Below are positions 42,788 to 51,662 of a DNA stretch of 64,000 nt, in pieces (within the stretch, counting starts at the first letter, position 1; every line of letters starts with the position of its first letter). Made by a program: the position numbers and the translations under genes. Below the pieces are notes generated by a model. It ran no database searches. It had not been told where the DNA came from and saw only the letters and a program-made list of their open reading frames with translations. This DNA comes from an uncultured Christensenella sp. (GTDB taxonomy: Bacteria > Bacillota > Clostridia > Christensenellales > Borkfalkiaceae), in NCBI GenBank assembly GCA_910587015.1, contig CAJUME010000003.1:1-64000 (forward strand), read 5' to 3'.

Positions 42788-44716
42788 ATGCCCCATAAAA
42801 CCGAAGGCAATTACGACGCGAATTCCCTGCGCGCCCTCAAAGGGTTAGAGCCGGTGCGCGAGCACCCCGGTATGTATATCGGCCCTACCGATGAAAAGGG
42901 TCTGCACTGCCTTGTAAGAGAGGTTATCGACAACTCAATAGACGAAGCGCTTGCAGGCTATTGCGATACTATCAACGTGGTCATAACCGAGGACGGCTCC
43001 TGCTCCGTTCGGGACAACGGCCGCGGCATTCCCACGGGAATTAACAGCGAGGAGGGTATAAGCGGAGTAGAGCTTGCGCTTACAAACCTCAACGCGGGCG
43101 GTAAATTCGGCGGCGGCAACAAGGCGGGCGGTTACAAAATTTCTTCCGGTCTGCACGGCGTGGGCGTTTCATGCGTCAACGCGCTTTCCGATACGCTTAT
43201 TGCAGAGGTCTGCCAGAACGGTCATATCCACCGTCAGGTCTACCATTGCGGAATTCCCGAAGAGCCGCTTAAAATTGTCGGCGATACCGAGGCTACGGGT
43301 ACGACCATAACCTTTCACCCCGACGCAACCATTCTCGAAACGGTTGACTTCAATTACGATACCTTAAAAACCCTTTTAAGAGAGCTTTCCTATCTTAATA
43401 AAGGCTTAACGCTCACTCTTTCCGACTTCCGCGGCGAGAAGGAACGTCACGACAGCTTCTGCTACGAGGGCGGTGTCGTTCACTTTATCGAGGACATAAA
43501 CAAGGGCAAGCAAACGCTGTTTGAAAGGCCCGTCTACTTCGAGGACAGCGAGGGCGACGATAAATTTCTCGAAATTGCAATCCAGTATAACGACAGCTAT
43601 TCGGAACAGATTTTTCCCTTCTCCAACAATATCCGTCAGCCCGACGGCGGCACTCACCTCGACGGCTTTAAAGCGGCTTTGACTAAGGTAATAAACGATG
43701 CGGGCAGAAGACTGAACATCTTAAAGGACAGCGAAAAGCTTTCCGGCGATGACGTGCGCGAGGGTATAACCGCGGTCGTTTCGGTAAAAATCGCAGACGC
43801 GCAGTACGAAAGCCAGACAAAATCAAAGCTTTGCTCCACATATGTAAGGGGCTTTGTGCAGAAGGCGGTAACCGAAAAATTCGGCACCTACCTTGAAGAG
43901 CACCCCACCGAAACGCGGGAGCTGATTATGCGCTGTATCACAGCTCAAAGGGCAAGGGAGGCGGCAAGGCTCGCCCGCGAGGAAACTCACCGCAAGGGCG
44001 TTTTCGAAAGCGCCAAGCTCCCCGGCAAGCTTGCGGACTGCTCCGACAAGCGTCCCGAGCTGTGCGAAATTTATATTGTCGAGGGCGACAGCGCGGGCGG
44101 CACGGCAAAGCAAGGCCGCGACAGACGCTTTCAGGCAATATTACCGCTCAGGGGCAAAATTCTCAACGTTGAAAAGGTACGCATAAACCGCGCGCTCGAA
44201 AACGAGGAAATCAAAGCCATGATTACCGCATTCGGCTGCGGAATGCTTGAAAACTTCGATGAAAGCAAGCTGCGCTACGACAGAATTATAATAATGACCG
44301 ATGCGGACGTGGACGGCTCGCATATAAGAATACTGCTTTTAACCTTCTTTTACCGCTATATGCGCCCGCTTGTGGAAAACGGCCACGTTTACGCGGCTCA
44401 GCCGCCCCTCTACAAGGTGGTGGGCAAGGGCGTGCCCGAGGACACCTATCTTTACGATGATAAGGCGCTTGAAGAATTCAGAAAATCGTTTGACGGCAAA
44501 TTCACCCTCCAACGCTTTAAGGGACTTGGTGAAATGGACAAGGAACAGCTGTGGAATACCACAATGGACCCCGCCCGCCGCACGCTTGTAAGAATAAGCG
44601 TAGAGGACGCGGTTGAAGCCGACAGACTTTTCTCGCTTTTAATGGGCGACCAGCCCGAGCTGCGCAGACAGTTTATAGAAGAAAACGCAAAGCTTGTCGA
44701 AGAGCTGGATATTTAA
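42788..44716 (+). CDS. gyrB: DNA gyrase subunit B
   Basis: 642 residues, standard length. The GHKL ATPase has EVIDNSIDEALAG, DNGRGIP, GLHGVGVSCVNALS and a transducer QTKSKL (here ESQTKSKL). The Toprim domain has EGDSAGGTAKQGRD and DADVDGSHIR. The C-terminal GyrB tail includes QRFKGLGEMD. GyrB powers negative supercoiling. gyrA follows after 14 nt. The spacing from recF/dnaA seen in many genomes is not kept. Confidence 0.96.
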   Translation: MPHKTEGNYDANSLRALKGLEPVREHPGMYIGPTDEKGLHCLVREVIDNSIDEALAGYCDTINVVITEDGSCSVRDNGRGIPTGINSEEGISGVELALTNLNAGGKFGGGNKAGGYKISSGLHGVGVSCVNALSDTLIAEVCQNGHIHRQVYHCGIPEEPLKIVGDTEATGTTITFHPDATILETVDFNYDTLKTLLRELSYLNKGLTLTLSDFRGEKERHDSFCYEGGVVHFIEDINKGKQTLFERPVYFEDSEGDDKFLEIAIQYNDSYSEQIFPFSNNIRQPDGGTHLDGFKAALTKVINDAGRRLNILKDSEKLSGDDVREGITAVVSVKIADAQYESQTKSKLCSTYVRGFVQKAVTEKFGTYLEEHPTETRELIMRCITAQRAREAARLAREETHRKGVFESAKLPGKLADCSDKRPELCEIYIVEGDSAGGTAKQGRDRRFQAILPLRGKILNVEKVRINRALENEEIKAMITAFGCGMLENFDESKLRYDRIIIMTDADVDGSHIRILLLTFFYRYMRPLVENGHVYAAQPPLYKVVGKGVPEDTYLYDDKALEEFRKSFDGKFTLQRFKGLGEMDKEQLWNTTMDPARRTLVRISVEDAVEADRLFSLLMGDQPELRRQFIEENAKLVEELDI

Positions 44717-44730
44717 GGAGAGCTTAAAAA

Positions 44731-47307
44731 ATGGCTAAATCAAAGAAAGAAACCAGTCCCGAGCTGACTGAAGAATTCAAGCGCACGCTTGAAATGACAA
44801 AGCTCCTTGACAGAGAGGTTGACGAAGAGCTTAAAAAATCGTTTATAGCCTATGCAATGGCGGTCAACGTATCCCGCGCAATACCGGACGTTAGGGACGG
44901 CTTAAAGCCCGTACACCGTAGAATACTCTATTCCATGCACGAGTTAGGCTTGTATAACGACAAGCCCTTCCGTAAATGCGCGCGTATCGTCGGTGATTGT
45001 ATGGGTAAATATCACCCCCACGGCGACAGCTCGGTTTACGATGCGCTGGTCAGACTTGCGCAGGACTTTTCAATCAACTTTCCTCTTGTGGAAGGTCACG
45101 GCAACTTCGGCTCGGTCGACGGCGACCCCGCCGCGGCAATGCGTTATACCGAGGCAAGGCTTTCCAAGCTTTCTGCGGAAATGCTCCGCGACCTCGATAA
45201 GGAAACTATCGACTTTTATCCCACCTTCGATGATACGGGCATGCAGCCCTCCGTTTTGCCCTCGCGCTTTCCCAACCTCCTTGTAAACGGTTCGGACGGC
45301 ATAGCGGTAGGTATGGCAACCAACATTCCACCGCACAACCTCGGCGAGTGTATTGATGGCGTTATTGCTTTAATCGAAAATCCCGATATAGACGTTGACG
45401 GGCTTATGGAATACATCACCGCCCCCGACTTCCCTACGGGCGCGCTGATAATGGGCAGAAGCGGCATTAAAAAGGCGTACAGAACGGGCAGAGGCAGCAT
45501 AATTATCCGCTCCCGTTGCGAGATTGAGGAATACCAAAGCGGCAACCAGACGCGCACGCGCATAATCGTTACCGAAATTCCCTATCAGGTTAACAAGGCA
45601 AAGCTGATTGAAAGCATTGCGGACCTTGTTAAAAACAAGCGCATAGACGGCATTGCCGACATACGCGAGGAGTCCGACCGCGACGGTATGCGTATCGTTG
45701 TGGAAATAAAAAAAGACGCAAACGCGCAGGTCGTTTTGAATCTGCTTTACAAATACACAAATTTGCAGGTTTCCGACGGTATTATAATGCTTGCGCTGGT
45801 AGACGGCACGCCTAAGATTTTAAACCTTAAAGAGTGCCTTTATTACTACCTCGAACACCAGAAGGAGGTTATCGTCCGCCGCACAAAGTACGATTTGAAT
45901 AAGGCGGAGGACAACGCCCACGTTTTGCGCGGACTTGTAATCGCTCAGGCAAGCATTAACGAGGTTGTAGAGGTCTGCAAAAACGCCAAGGACAAGAGCG
46001 ACTGCGTGCAAAAGCTTACTCAAAATTTCGCGCTTGACGAAAGGCAGGCGACCGCCGTTGCAGAGCTCAGGCTTTTCAGAATATCCCATCTCGAGGTCGA
46101 TAAGCTCAACAGCGAGCTTGCCGCATTAGAGGCGCAGATAGCAGACTTTAAGGACATACTCGCAAACGAGAGCAGAGTTCTCGACATTATCAAAACCGAT
46201 TTGCTTGAAATCAAGCGCAAATACCCCTCCGAAAGACGTACTGAAATTTCCGTCGATTTCAGCGGCGATATAGAGGATGCAGACCTTATCCCCGTAGAGC
46301 AGGTTGTTGTATCAATGACGCATACGGGCTACGTCAAGCGCCTTCCCGTTGCCGAATACCGCGCGCAGCACCGCGGCGGCAAGGGTATAACGGGACATAA
46401 ACCCAAGGAAGAGGACTTTGTGGAAAAGATGTTCGTATGCTCCTCGCATGACGATTTGCTTCTGTTCTCTACCTACGGCAAGGTATACCGCATAAAGGCG
46501 TTCGAAATTCCCGAGGCGGCAAGAACAGCCCGCGGCAGAGCAATGGTTAACCTTGTCCAGATTGCACAGGACGAAAAGGTAACAAACATAATTCCCGTAC
46601 CCGAGGGCGCACAGGGCTATATAGCCTTTGCAACCAAAAACGGACTTATCAAAAAGACAAAGATAGAAGAATTCGAAAGAATTAACCGTAACGGCAAAAT
46701 AGCAATTAAGCTGAACGAGGGCGACGGGCTTATTTCCGTACAGTTCACAACGGGCAGTAACGAGCTTATGATAGCCTCCCGCGCGGGCAAGTGTATCCGC
46801 TTTGACGAGAGTAACGTGCGCTCTATGGGCAGAGATACTGCGGGCGTGCGCGCAATGAAGCTTGACGGCGAGGACGATGCGCTTGTCGATTTGCTTGTCG
46901 TGGACGAAAATAAGGACGTGCTGACTGTAACTGCCAACGGCTTCGGCAAACGCAGTAAGATAGAAGATTACCGCGTTCAAGGCAGAGCAGGCAAGGGCAT
47001 TAAGGCGGGAACCTTTAACGAGGTAACGGGTGCGCTTGTAAACCTCAAGCAAGTCACTCCCGAAGAGGACGATATAATGCTTATTTCAGACGGCGGCACG
47101 CTGATTAGAATGCACTGCTCGGATATCTCAAAATTCGGCAGAGCCTCGCGCGGGGTGCGCTTAATGCGCCTTAGGGACGGCGCCGTTGCAACGGTCGCTA
47201 TAACCGAGCGCGACGAAGACGCGGAAGCGGTAGCTCCCGAAGAAACCGCCGCAGACGTAACCGAAGCTGAAGCCGCAGACGATAACGAAAGCAACAGCGA
47301 AGAATAA
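44731..47307 (+). CDS. gyrA: DNA gyrase subunit A
   Basis: 858 residues. The breakage-reunion domain has the catalytic Tyr139 in AMRYTEARLSKL and the quinolone-region pattern HPHGDSSVYDALVRLAQ with Ser in the usual sensitive position. The C-terminal beta-pinwheel contains a GyrA-box-like QHRGGKGITGHK, which separates it from ParC. It ends in an acidic tail. It is co-transcribed with gyrB; the last 40 residues are low-complexity Glu/Ala. Confidence 0.96.
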   Translation: MAKSKKETSPELTEEFKRTLEMTKLLDREVDEELKKSFIAYAMAVNVSRAIPDVRDGLKPVHRRILYSMHELGLYNDKPFRKCARIVGDCMGKYHPHGDSSVYDALVRLAQDFSINFPLVEGHGNFGSVDGDPAAAMRYTEARLSKLSAEMLRDLDKETIDFYPTFDDTGMQPSVLPSRFPNLLVNGSDGIAVGMATNIPPHNLGECIDGVIALIENPDIDVDGLMEYITAPDFPTGALIMGRSGIKKAYRTGRGSIIIRSRCEIEEYQSGNQTRTRIIVTEIPYQVNKAKLIESIADLVKNKRIDGIADIREESDRDGMRIVVEIKKDANAQVVLNLLYKYTNLQVSDGIIMLALVDGTPKILNLKECLYYYLEHQKEVIVRRTKYDLNKAEDNAHVLRGLVIAQASINEVVEVCKNAKDKSDCVQKLTQNFALDERQATAVAELRLFRISHLEVDKLNSELAALEAQIADFKDILANESRVLDIIKTDLLEIKRKYPSERRTEISVDFSGDIEDADLIPVEQVVVSMTHTGYVKRLPVAEYRAQHRGGKGITGHKPKEEDFVEKMFVCSSHDDLLLFSTYGKVYRIKAFEIPEAARTARGRAMVNLVQIAQDEKVTNIIPVPEGAQGYIAFATKNGLIKKTKIEEFERINRNGKIAIKLNEGDGLISVQFTTGSNELMIASRAGKCIRFDESNVRSMGRDTAGVRAMKLDGEDDALVDLLVVDENKDVLTVTANGFGKRSKIEDYRVQGRAGKGIKAGTFNEVTGALVNLKQVTPEEDDIMLISDGGTLIRMHCSDISKFGRASRGVRLMRLRDGAVATVAITERDEDAEAVAPEETAADVTEAEAADDNESNSEE

Positions 47308-47315
47308 TGCAAATC

Positions 47316-47353
47316 AAAAGCCCCGTGCGCTTTAAAGCGCACGGGGCTTTTTT
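47316..47353. terminator. Bidirectional terminator between gyrA and the P-type ATPase gene
   Basis: A perfect 18-bp palindromic stem AAAAGCCCCGTGCGCTTT with its complement (47316-47351) runs into TTTTTT. The minus strand also ends in a T run. Confidence 0.95.
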
Positions 47354-47364
47354 AATATCTAAAC

Positions 47365-50181
47365 TTATTTAATTGCCTTGGCGGACTTCTTGCCCGTCGG
47401 CATAATAACCTGCATCAGCTTTATCAGCCAGCCGGAAAGCGGGAAGGCGGCCTCTATAACCACAACAATCGTCAGTATCTGTCCGTAATCCCATTTCAGC
47501 TCGCTCCAGCCCTCGAACAGCATATCGTTGATAATGGCAACGGGCAGCGTTGTTATATACAGCGCAAGCATACATATCGTCAGCACAGACAAGCACAAAA
47601 CTATACGGTAGGCGTTGAAGGGCTGACACAGTCGGAACACCATAACAAATCCCGAGAACGTAAGCGCAAGCATACACATTGCCATACGGTGTCTGTCATC
47701 GAACAATTCGGGGCTTATTTCCGTTGTCAGATACATCGCCATAACGCAGATAATCATAAGCAGCGCGCCAGATACGGCTCCGCTCATAACGTGGGAAATA
47801 AACTTGCCCTGAACTCTGTCCTTGTTCGGCTGTAACGAAAGGAAGAACGAAGGAATACCTATAATCGCCGTTTCCAGCAAAAGCATATTCGCGGGCATAA
47901 ACAGATACGGCCTTGCCATACAAATGCAAATGGTCGCAAGTATGGCGGTAAATAATGTTTTCATTAAATACAGCGAGGACGAGTTCTGTATGTTGTTTAT
48001 AACGCGTCTGCCCTCGGAAACTACCTTCGGCATAGACCCGAAGTTGTTGTCCATAAGCACAAGGTGGCTTACGTTTCTCGCCGCCTCGCTGCCGGAGGCA
48101 ACCGAAATCGCGCAGTCTGCCTCTTTAAGCGCAAGTATATCGTTTACGCCATCGCCCGTCATTGCAACGGTATTGCCCTCGGCTTTAATCGAACGCACCA
48201 AAATAGCCTTCTGCTCGGGCGAAACTCTGCCGAAAACGGTGTACTTGTTGGCAACGTTTTCAACCTCTCTCTCGTTAAGTCCGTCTAAGGAAATAAACTT
48301 CTCCGCATGCGCTATACCCGCGCGCTTTGCAACCTCCGCAACGGTTACGGGATTATCGCCCGATATAACCTTTACGTTAACGTCGTTGTCCTTGAACCAT
48401 TTAATGGTTTCTATTGCGTCCTCGCGCACGTTGTCCGCAATCGAAATTATCGCAACGGGCTTCATGACCGCGGGCAGCTTTTCACCCGAGATAGAGGCGG
48501 AGGAGTGCGCCAAAACAATAACGCGCAAACCCATCTGCGCATACTGCTTTACAATTCTTTCAACCTTGGCGGGGCAGGGCTTCAACACAAATTCGGGCGC
48601 GCCCATTGCAAAGGTGCCTATGTCGTCAAAGGTAACCGCAGAAAATTTCCTCTTGGAAGAGAACGGAATTTTTGCAATCGCCGAATATTTTTCGCTGAAC
48701 CCGAAGTGGTTATTAAGCGCAATCGAGGTCTGGTTGTTTCCGTCCAGCTCCCTCAGCATACTGCCCATAATATCGTTTATGGAGTGGTCGCCGACTGTGT
48801 TTAAAATTACCGTGTCGTTAACCTTCATTCTGCCGTCGGTTATCGTACCCGTCTTGTCAAGGCACAATACGTTTACGCGCGCAAGCATTTCAAGCGAATA
48901 CATATCCTGCACAAGCGTGTTTGACTTTGCAAGCCTTATAATTCCCACGGCAAGCGCAAGCGAGGTCAGCAGAAGCATTCCCGAAGGTATCATTCCTATC
49001 ACAACCGTGCAGGTGCGCTGAATTGCATAATTTATGTTTGCCGAAAAAATTCCCGCAAATACCGAAGCGTCGGTAAAGGTCGGGTCGGTGGGCGGCAAAG
49101 CCTTAACGCTTGCATAGGTGCGCAAAAACGTGCCTATCGCAATGGGGATAATAAGTATTGAAATACACTTAATTATCAGCTTTGTCGAGTTCATCAGCTC
49201 GGAATTGGGACGCTTGTATTTTTTCGCCTTTGAGGAAAGCTTTTCAAGATAGGTTTCCTTGCCGACCTTTTCAACGCGGAACTTACCGTTGCCCGAGGAA
49301 ATAAAACTTCCCGCATACAAAATATCGCCTATCTGCTTTTTTATGGCAATGGATTCGCCCGTCAAAAGGCTTTCGTTCACCTCAACGGTGCCCTCGGCAA
49401 GTATACAGTCTGCGGGCACCTGATTGCCCATATCCAGAATAATTACGTCGTCTACAACAATTTCCTTAGTCGGAATTTCAATAGTTTCTCCGTCGCGTAT
49501 CACCTTGACGGTATTAGACGACAGAATTGACAGCTTGTCGATAGCCAGCTTCGAGCGTATTTCCTGAACAATGCCTATAACTATGTTGGCGGTGGTTATA
49601 ACTATTACAAGGTAGTTGGAAAACTTCTGCGTATTCGCAAGCAACAGCGCAATAAACGCAAGCAGACACAGCAGATTGAAGAAGGTGCAGATATTCCCGA
49701 TAAAAATACTCGCGTAGGAGCGGGAGTACTTTTTGTTGGTATCGTTGAACAAAAACTGTTTGAAGCGCGTTTCAACCTGCTCGTTGCTCAAGCCCTTGTT
49801 AAGCTTGGGCGAAAAGCGCTCAACCTTGGTGTTTACCGTCTTTTTGGGGTGCCGCTTAAAGTATTTTACTATTTTTTCCTTATCGAAGGCGCTTGCCTCG
49901 GGCTTTTCCTCCTGCGCGCTCGGCGGCGCGGGCTTGGGCTCGTCGCCGGGGAACAACGCAATCTGTACGGGCTCGGCGCTGACCGGGGCGGTTTCCTCCA
50001 CAGCCTCGCGCACGGCTTCGCTTTGCTCTGCGGCAACGGCTGGCGCGCGCTTTGCGCCCCTTTCCGTTTTTGCGGCGGGCTTATCAGTTTTTACGCTCTT
50101 TTCCGTTGCGGCGGACTGTCCGTTCTGCGGTTCTTCGTCCGCAGGGTTGTTTTCGTTTCTTTTAAAAATTATCTTGCTCAT
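47365..50181 (-). CDS. Cation-transporting P-type ATPase (CtpE-like)
   Basis: About 938 residues; ATG 50181 is preferred to a TTG two codons upstream. A ~100-residue low-complexity Ala/Glu/Lys/Pro tail precedes the pump. It has the actuator LTGES, the M4 motif IPSGM instead of the usual PEGL, the phosphorylation site DKTGTIT, a nucleotide domain with MGAPEF, the hinge GDGVND and about ten helices. The IPSGM plus LVQDMYSLEMLARVNVLCLDKTG pattern recalls CtpE-type pumps, which have been linked to calcium; the ion here is not certain. It is transcribed alone, convergent with gyrA. Confidence 0.88.
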   Translation of the reverse strand: MSKIIFKRNENNPADEEPQNGQSAATEKSVKTDKPAAKTERGAKRAPAVAAEQSEAVREAVEETAPVSAEPVQIALFPGDEPKPAPPSAQEEKPEASAFDKEKIVKYFKRHPKKTVNTKVERFSPKLNKGLSNEQVETRFKQFLFNDTNKKYSRSYASIFIGNICTFFNLLCLLAFIALLLANTQKFSNYLVIVITTANIVIGIVQEIRSKLAIDKLSILSSNTVKVIRDGETIEIPTKEIVVDDVIILDMGNQVPADCILAEGTVEVNESLLTGESIAIKKQIGDILYAGSFISSGNGKFRVEKVGKETYLEKLSSKAKKYKRPNSELMNSTKLIIKCISILIIPIAIGTFLRTYASVKALPPTDPTFTDASVFAGIFSANINYAIQRTCTVVIGMIPSGMLLLTSLALAVGIIRLAKSNTLVQDMYSLEMLARVNVLCLDKTGTITDGRMKVNDTVILNTVGDHSINDIMGSMLRELDGNNQTSIALNNHFGFSEKYSAIAKIPFSSKRKFSAVTFDDIGTFAMGAPEFVLKPCPAKVERIVKQYAQMGLRVIVLAHSSASISGEKLPAVMKPVAIISIADNVREDAIETIKWFKDNDVNVKVISGDNPVTVAEVAKRAGIAHAEKFISLDGLNEREVENVANKYTVFGRVSPEQKAILVRSIKAEGNTVAMTGDGVNDILALKEADCAISVASGSEAARNVSHLVLMDNNFGSMPKVVSEGRRVINNIQNSSSLYLMKTLFTAILATICICMARPYLFMPANMLLLETAIIGIPSFFLSLQPNKDRVQGKFISHVMSGAVSGALLMIICVMAMYLTTEISPELFDDRHRMAMCMLALTFSGFVMVFRLCQPFNAYRIVLCLSVLTICMLALYITTLPVAIINDMLFEGWSELKWDYGQILTIVVVIEAAFPLSGWLIKLMQVIMPTGKKSAKAIK

Positions 50182-50264
50182 ATCCAACCGATTAATAAAA
50201 TTCTTTATCCATTATATTATATCACCAAAGTATATGTTTTTCAATATATTTTCGGATAATTTAA

Positions 50265-50293
50265 TTGCTTTTGACGTTTGTTTGCTATATAAT
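50265..50293 (+). promoter_or_regulatory. Promoter of serS
   Basis: TTGCTT (50265-50270), a 17-nt spacer and TATAAT (50288-50293). No T-box leader was seen in the short gap to the ATG at 50319. Confidence 0.7.
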
Positions 50294-50318
50294 TTTATTG
50301 AAAAAGGAAGGTTTAGTA

Positions 50319-51611
50319 ATGATAGACATAAATTTAATCCGCGACAACCCCGAGCTGGTCAAAGCCAACATAAAAAAGAAGTTTCAGGACCATAAGCTTG
50401 TCCTTGTAGACGAGGTAATCGCGCTCGACAAGCAAAAGCGCGCGCTGCAGCAGGAGGGCGACAGCCTCCGCGCACAGCGCAACACCCTCGCCAAGCAAAT
50501 TGGCGCGCTAATGCGCGAGGGTAAAAAAGACGAGGCGGAAAAAATAAAGGAAATTTCCAAAGCCAACAACGACCGCGTCGCAATAATAGAGGCGGAAACG
50601 GCAGAAATAGACGTAAAGCTTAAAAAGGCTATGATGTCTATCCCCAACATTATTGCGGACGACGTGCCTTTGGGCAAGGACGACAGCTGCAACGTGCAGG
50701 GCAAAGTATTTTTGACCCCCGCCGAAAAACCGTTCGAGGTGCCCTATCATCTCGATATTTTAGAAAGCTTAAACGGCATAGATTTAGACAGTGCAAGGCG
50801 CACAAGCGGCAACGGCTTTTACTACCTCACGGGCGATATAGCTCGTCTGCACTCCGCCGTCTTGTCGTACGCCCGCGATTTTATGATTGACAAGGGCTTT
50901 ACCTACTGCATTCCGCCCTATATGATTAGAAGCGAGGTCGTTTCCGGCGTCATGAGCTTCGAGGAAATGGAAGGTATGATGTACAAAATAGAGGGCGAGG
51001 ATTTGTACCTTATAGGCACGTCGGAGCATTCCATGATAGGCAGATTTATGGGTCAAACGCTTTCGGAGGAAAATCTGCCGCAAACGCTTACCTCGTATTC
51101 TCCCTGCTTCAGAAAGGAAAAGGGCGCCCACGGCTTGGAGGAGCGCGGAATTTACCGCATACACCAGTTCGAAAAGCAGGAAATGATAGTAATCTGCAAG
51201 CCGGAGGACAGCGATATGTGGTACGAAAGGCTGTGGAATTACACGGTAGAGCTGTTTGTGTCAATGGAAATTCCCGTACGTCAGCTTATATGCTGTTCGG
51301 GCGATTTGGCGGATATGAAGTACAAGAGCTGCGATGTAGAGGCATGGAGCCCCCGTCAGAAGAAGTATTTCGAGGTCGGCAGCTGCTCCAACCTTACCGA
51401 TGCGCAGGCAAGGCGCCTCGGTATAAGATATAAAAATTCAAAAACAGGCAGAAACGAGTTTGCGCACACGCTTAACAACACCGTTGTAGCTCCCCCCAGA
51501 ATGCTTATCGCCTTCCTCGAAAACCATTTGCAGGCAGACGGCAGCGTCAATATCCCGCCTGTACTGCGCCCTTATATGGGCGGCAAGGAAAGGCTTGTAC
51601 CCAAAAAATAA
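50319..51611 (+). CDS. serS: Seryl-tRNA synthetase
   Basis: The start is set at ATG 50319 (MIDINLIRDNPELVK) with GGAAGG upstream; the longer frame begins in the promoter. 430 residues. An N-terminal tRNA-binding coiled coil (~25-105) is followed by the class II core with motif 2 CFRKEKGAHGLEERGIYRIHQF and motif 3 NEFAHTLNNTVVAPPRML. It charges tRNA-Ser and tRNA-Sec if present. Single gene with its own terminator. Confidence 0.96.
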   Translation: MIDINLIRDNPELVKANIKKKFQDHKLVLVDEVIALDKQKRALQQEGDSLRAQRNTLAKQIGALMREGKKDEAEKIKEISKANNDRVAIIEAETAEIDVKLKKAMMSIPNIIADDVPLGKDDSCNVQGKVFLTPAEKPFEVPYHLDILESLNGIDLDSARRTSGNGFYYLTGDIARLHSAVLSYARDFMIDKGFTYCIPPYMIRSEVVSGVMSFEEMEGMMYKIEGEDLYLIGTSEHSMIGRFMGQTLSEENLPQTLTSYSPCFRKEKGAHGLEERGIYRIHQFEKQEMIVICKPEDSDMWYERLWNYTVELFVSMEIPVRQLICCSGDLADMKYKSCDVEAWSPRQKKYFEVGSCSNLTDAQARRLGIRYKNSKTGRNEFAHTLNNTVVAPPRMLIAFLENHLQADGSVNIPPVLRPYMGGKERLVPKK

Positions 51612-51620
51612 AGTTAATGT

Positions 51621-51654
51621 AAAGAGCGCGATTTTTATATCGCGCTCTTTTAAG
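51621..51654 (+). terminator. Intrinsic terminator after serS
   Basis: A 12-bp stem AAAGAGCGCGAT/ATCGCGCTCTTT (51621-51632, 51639-51650) followed by T. It also lies just upstream of the next gene's start. Confidence 0.87.
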
Positions 51655-51662
51655 GTGATTTT

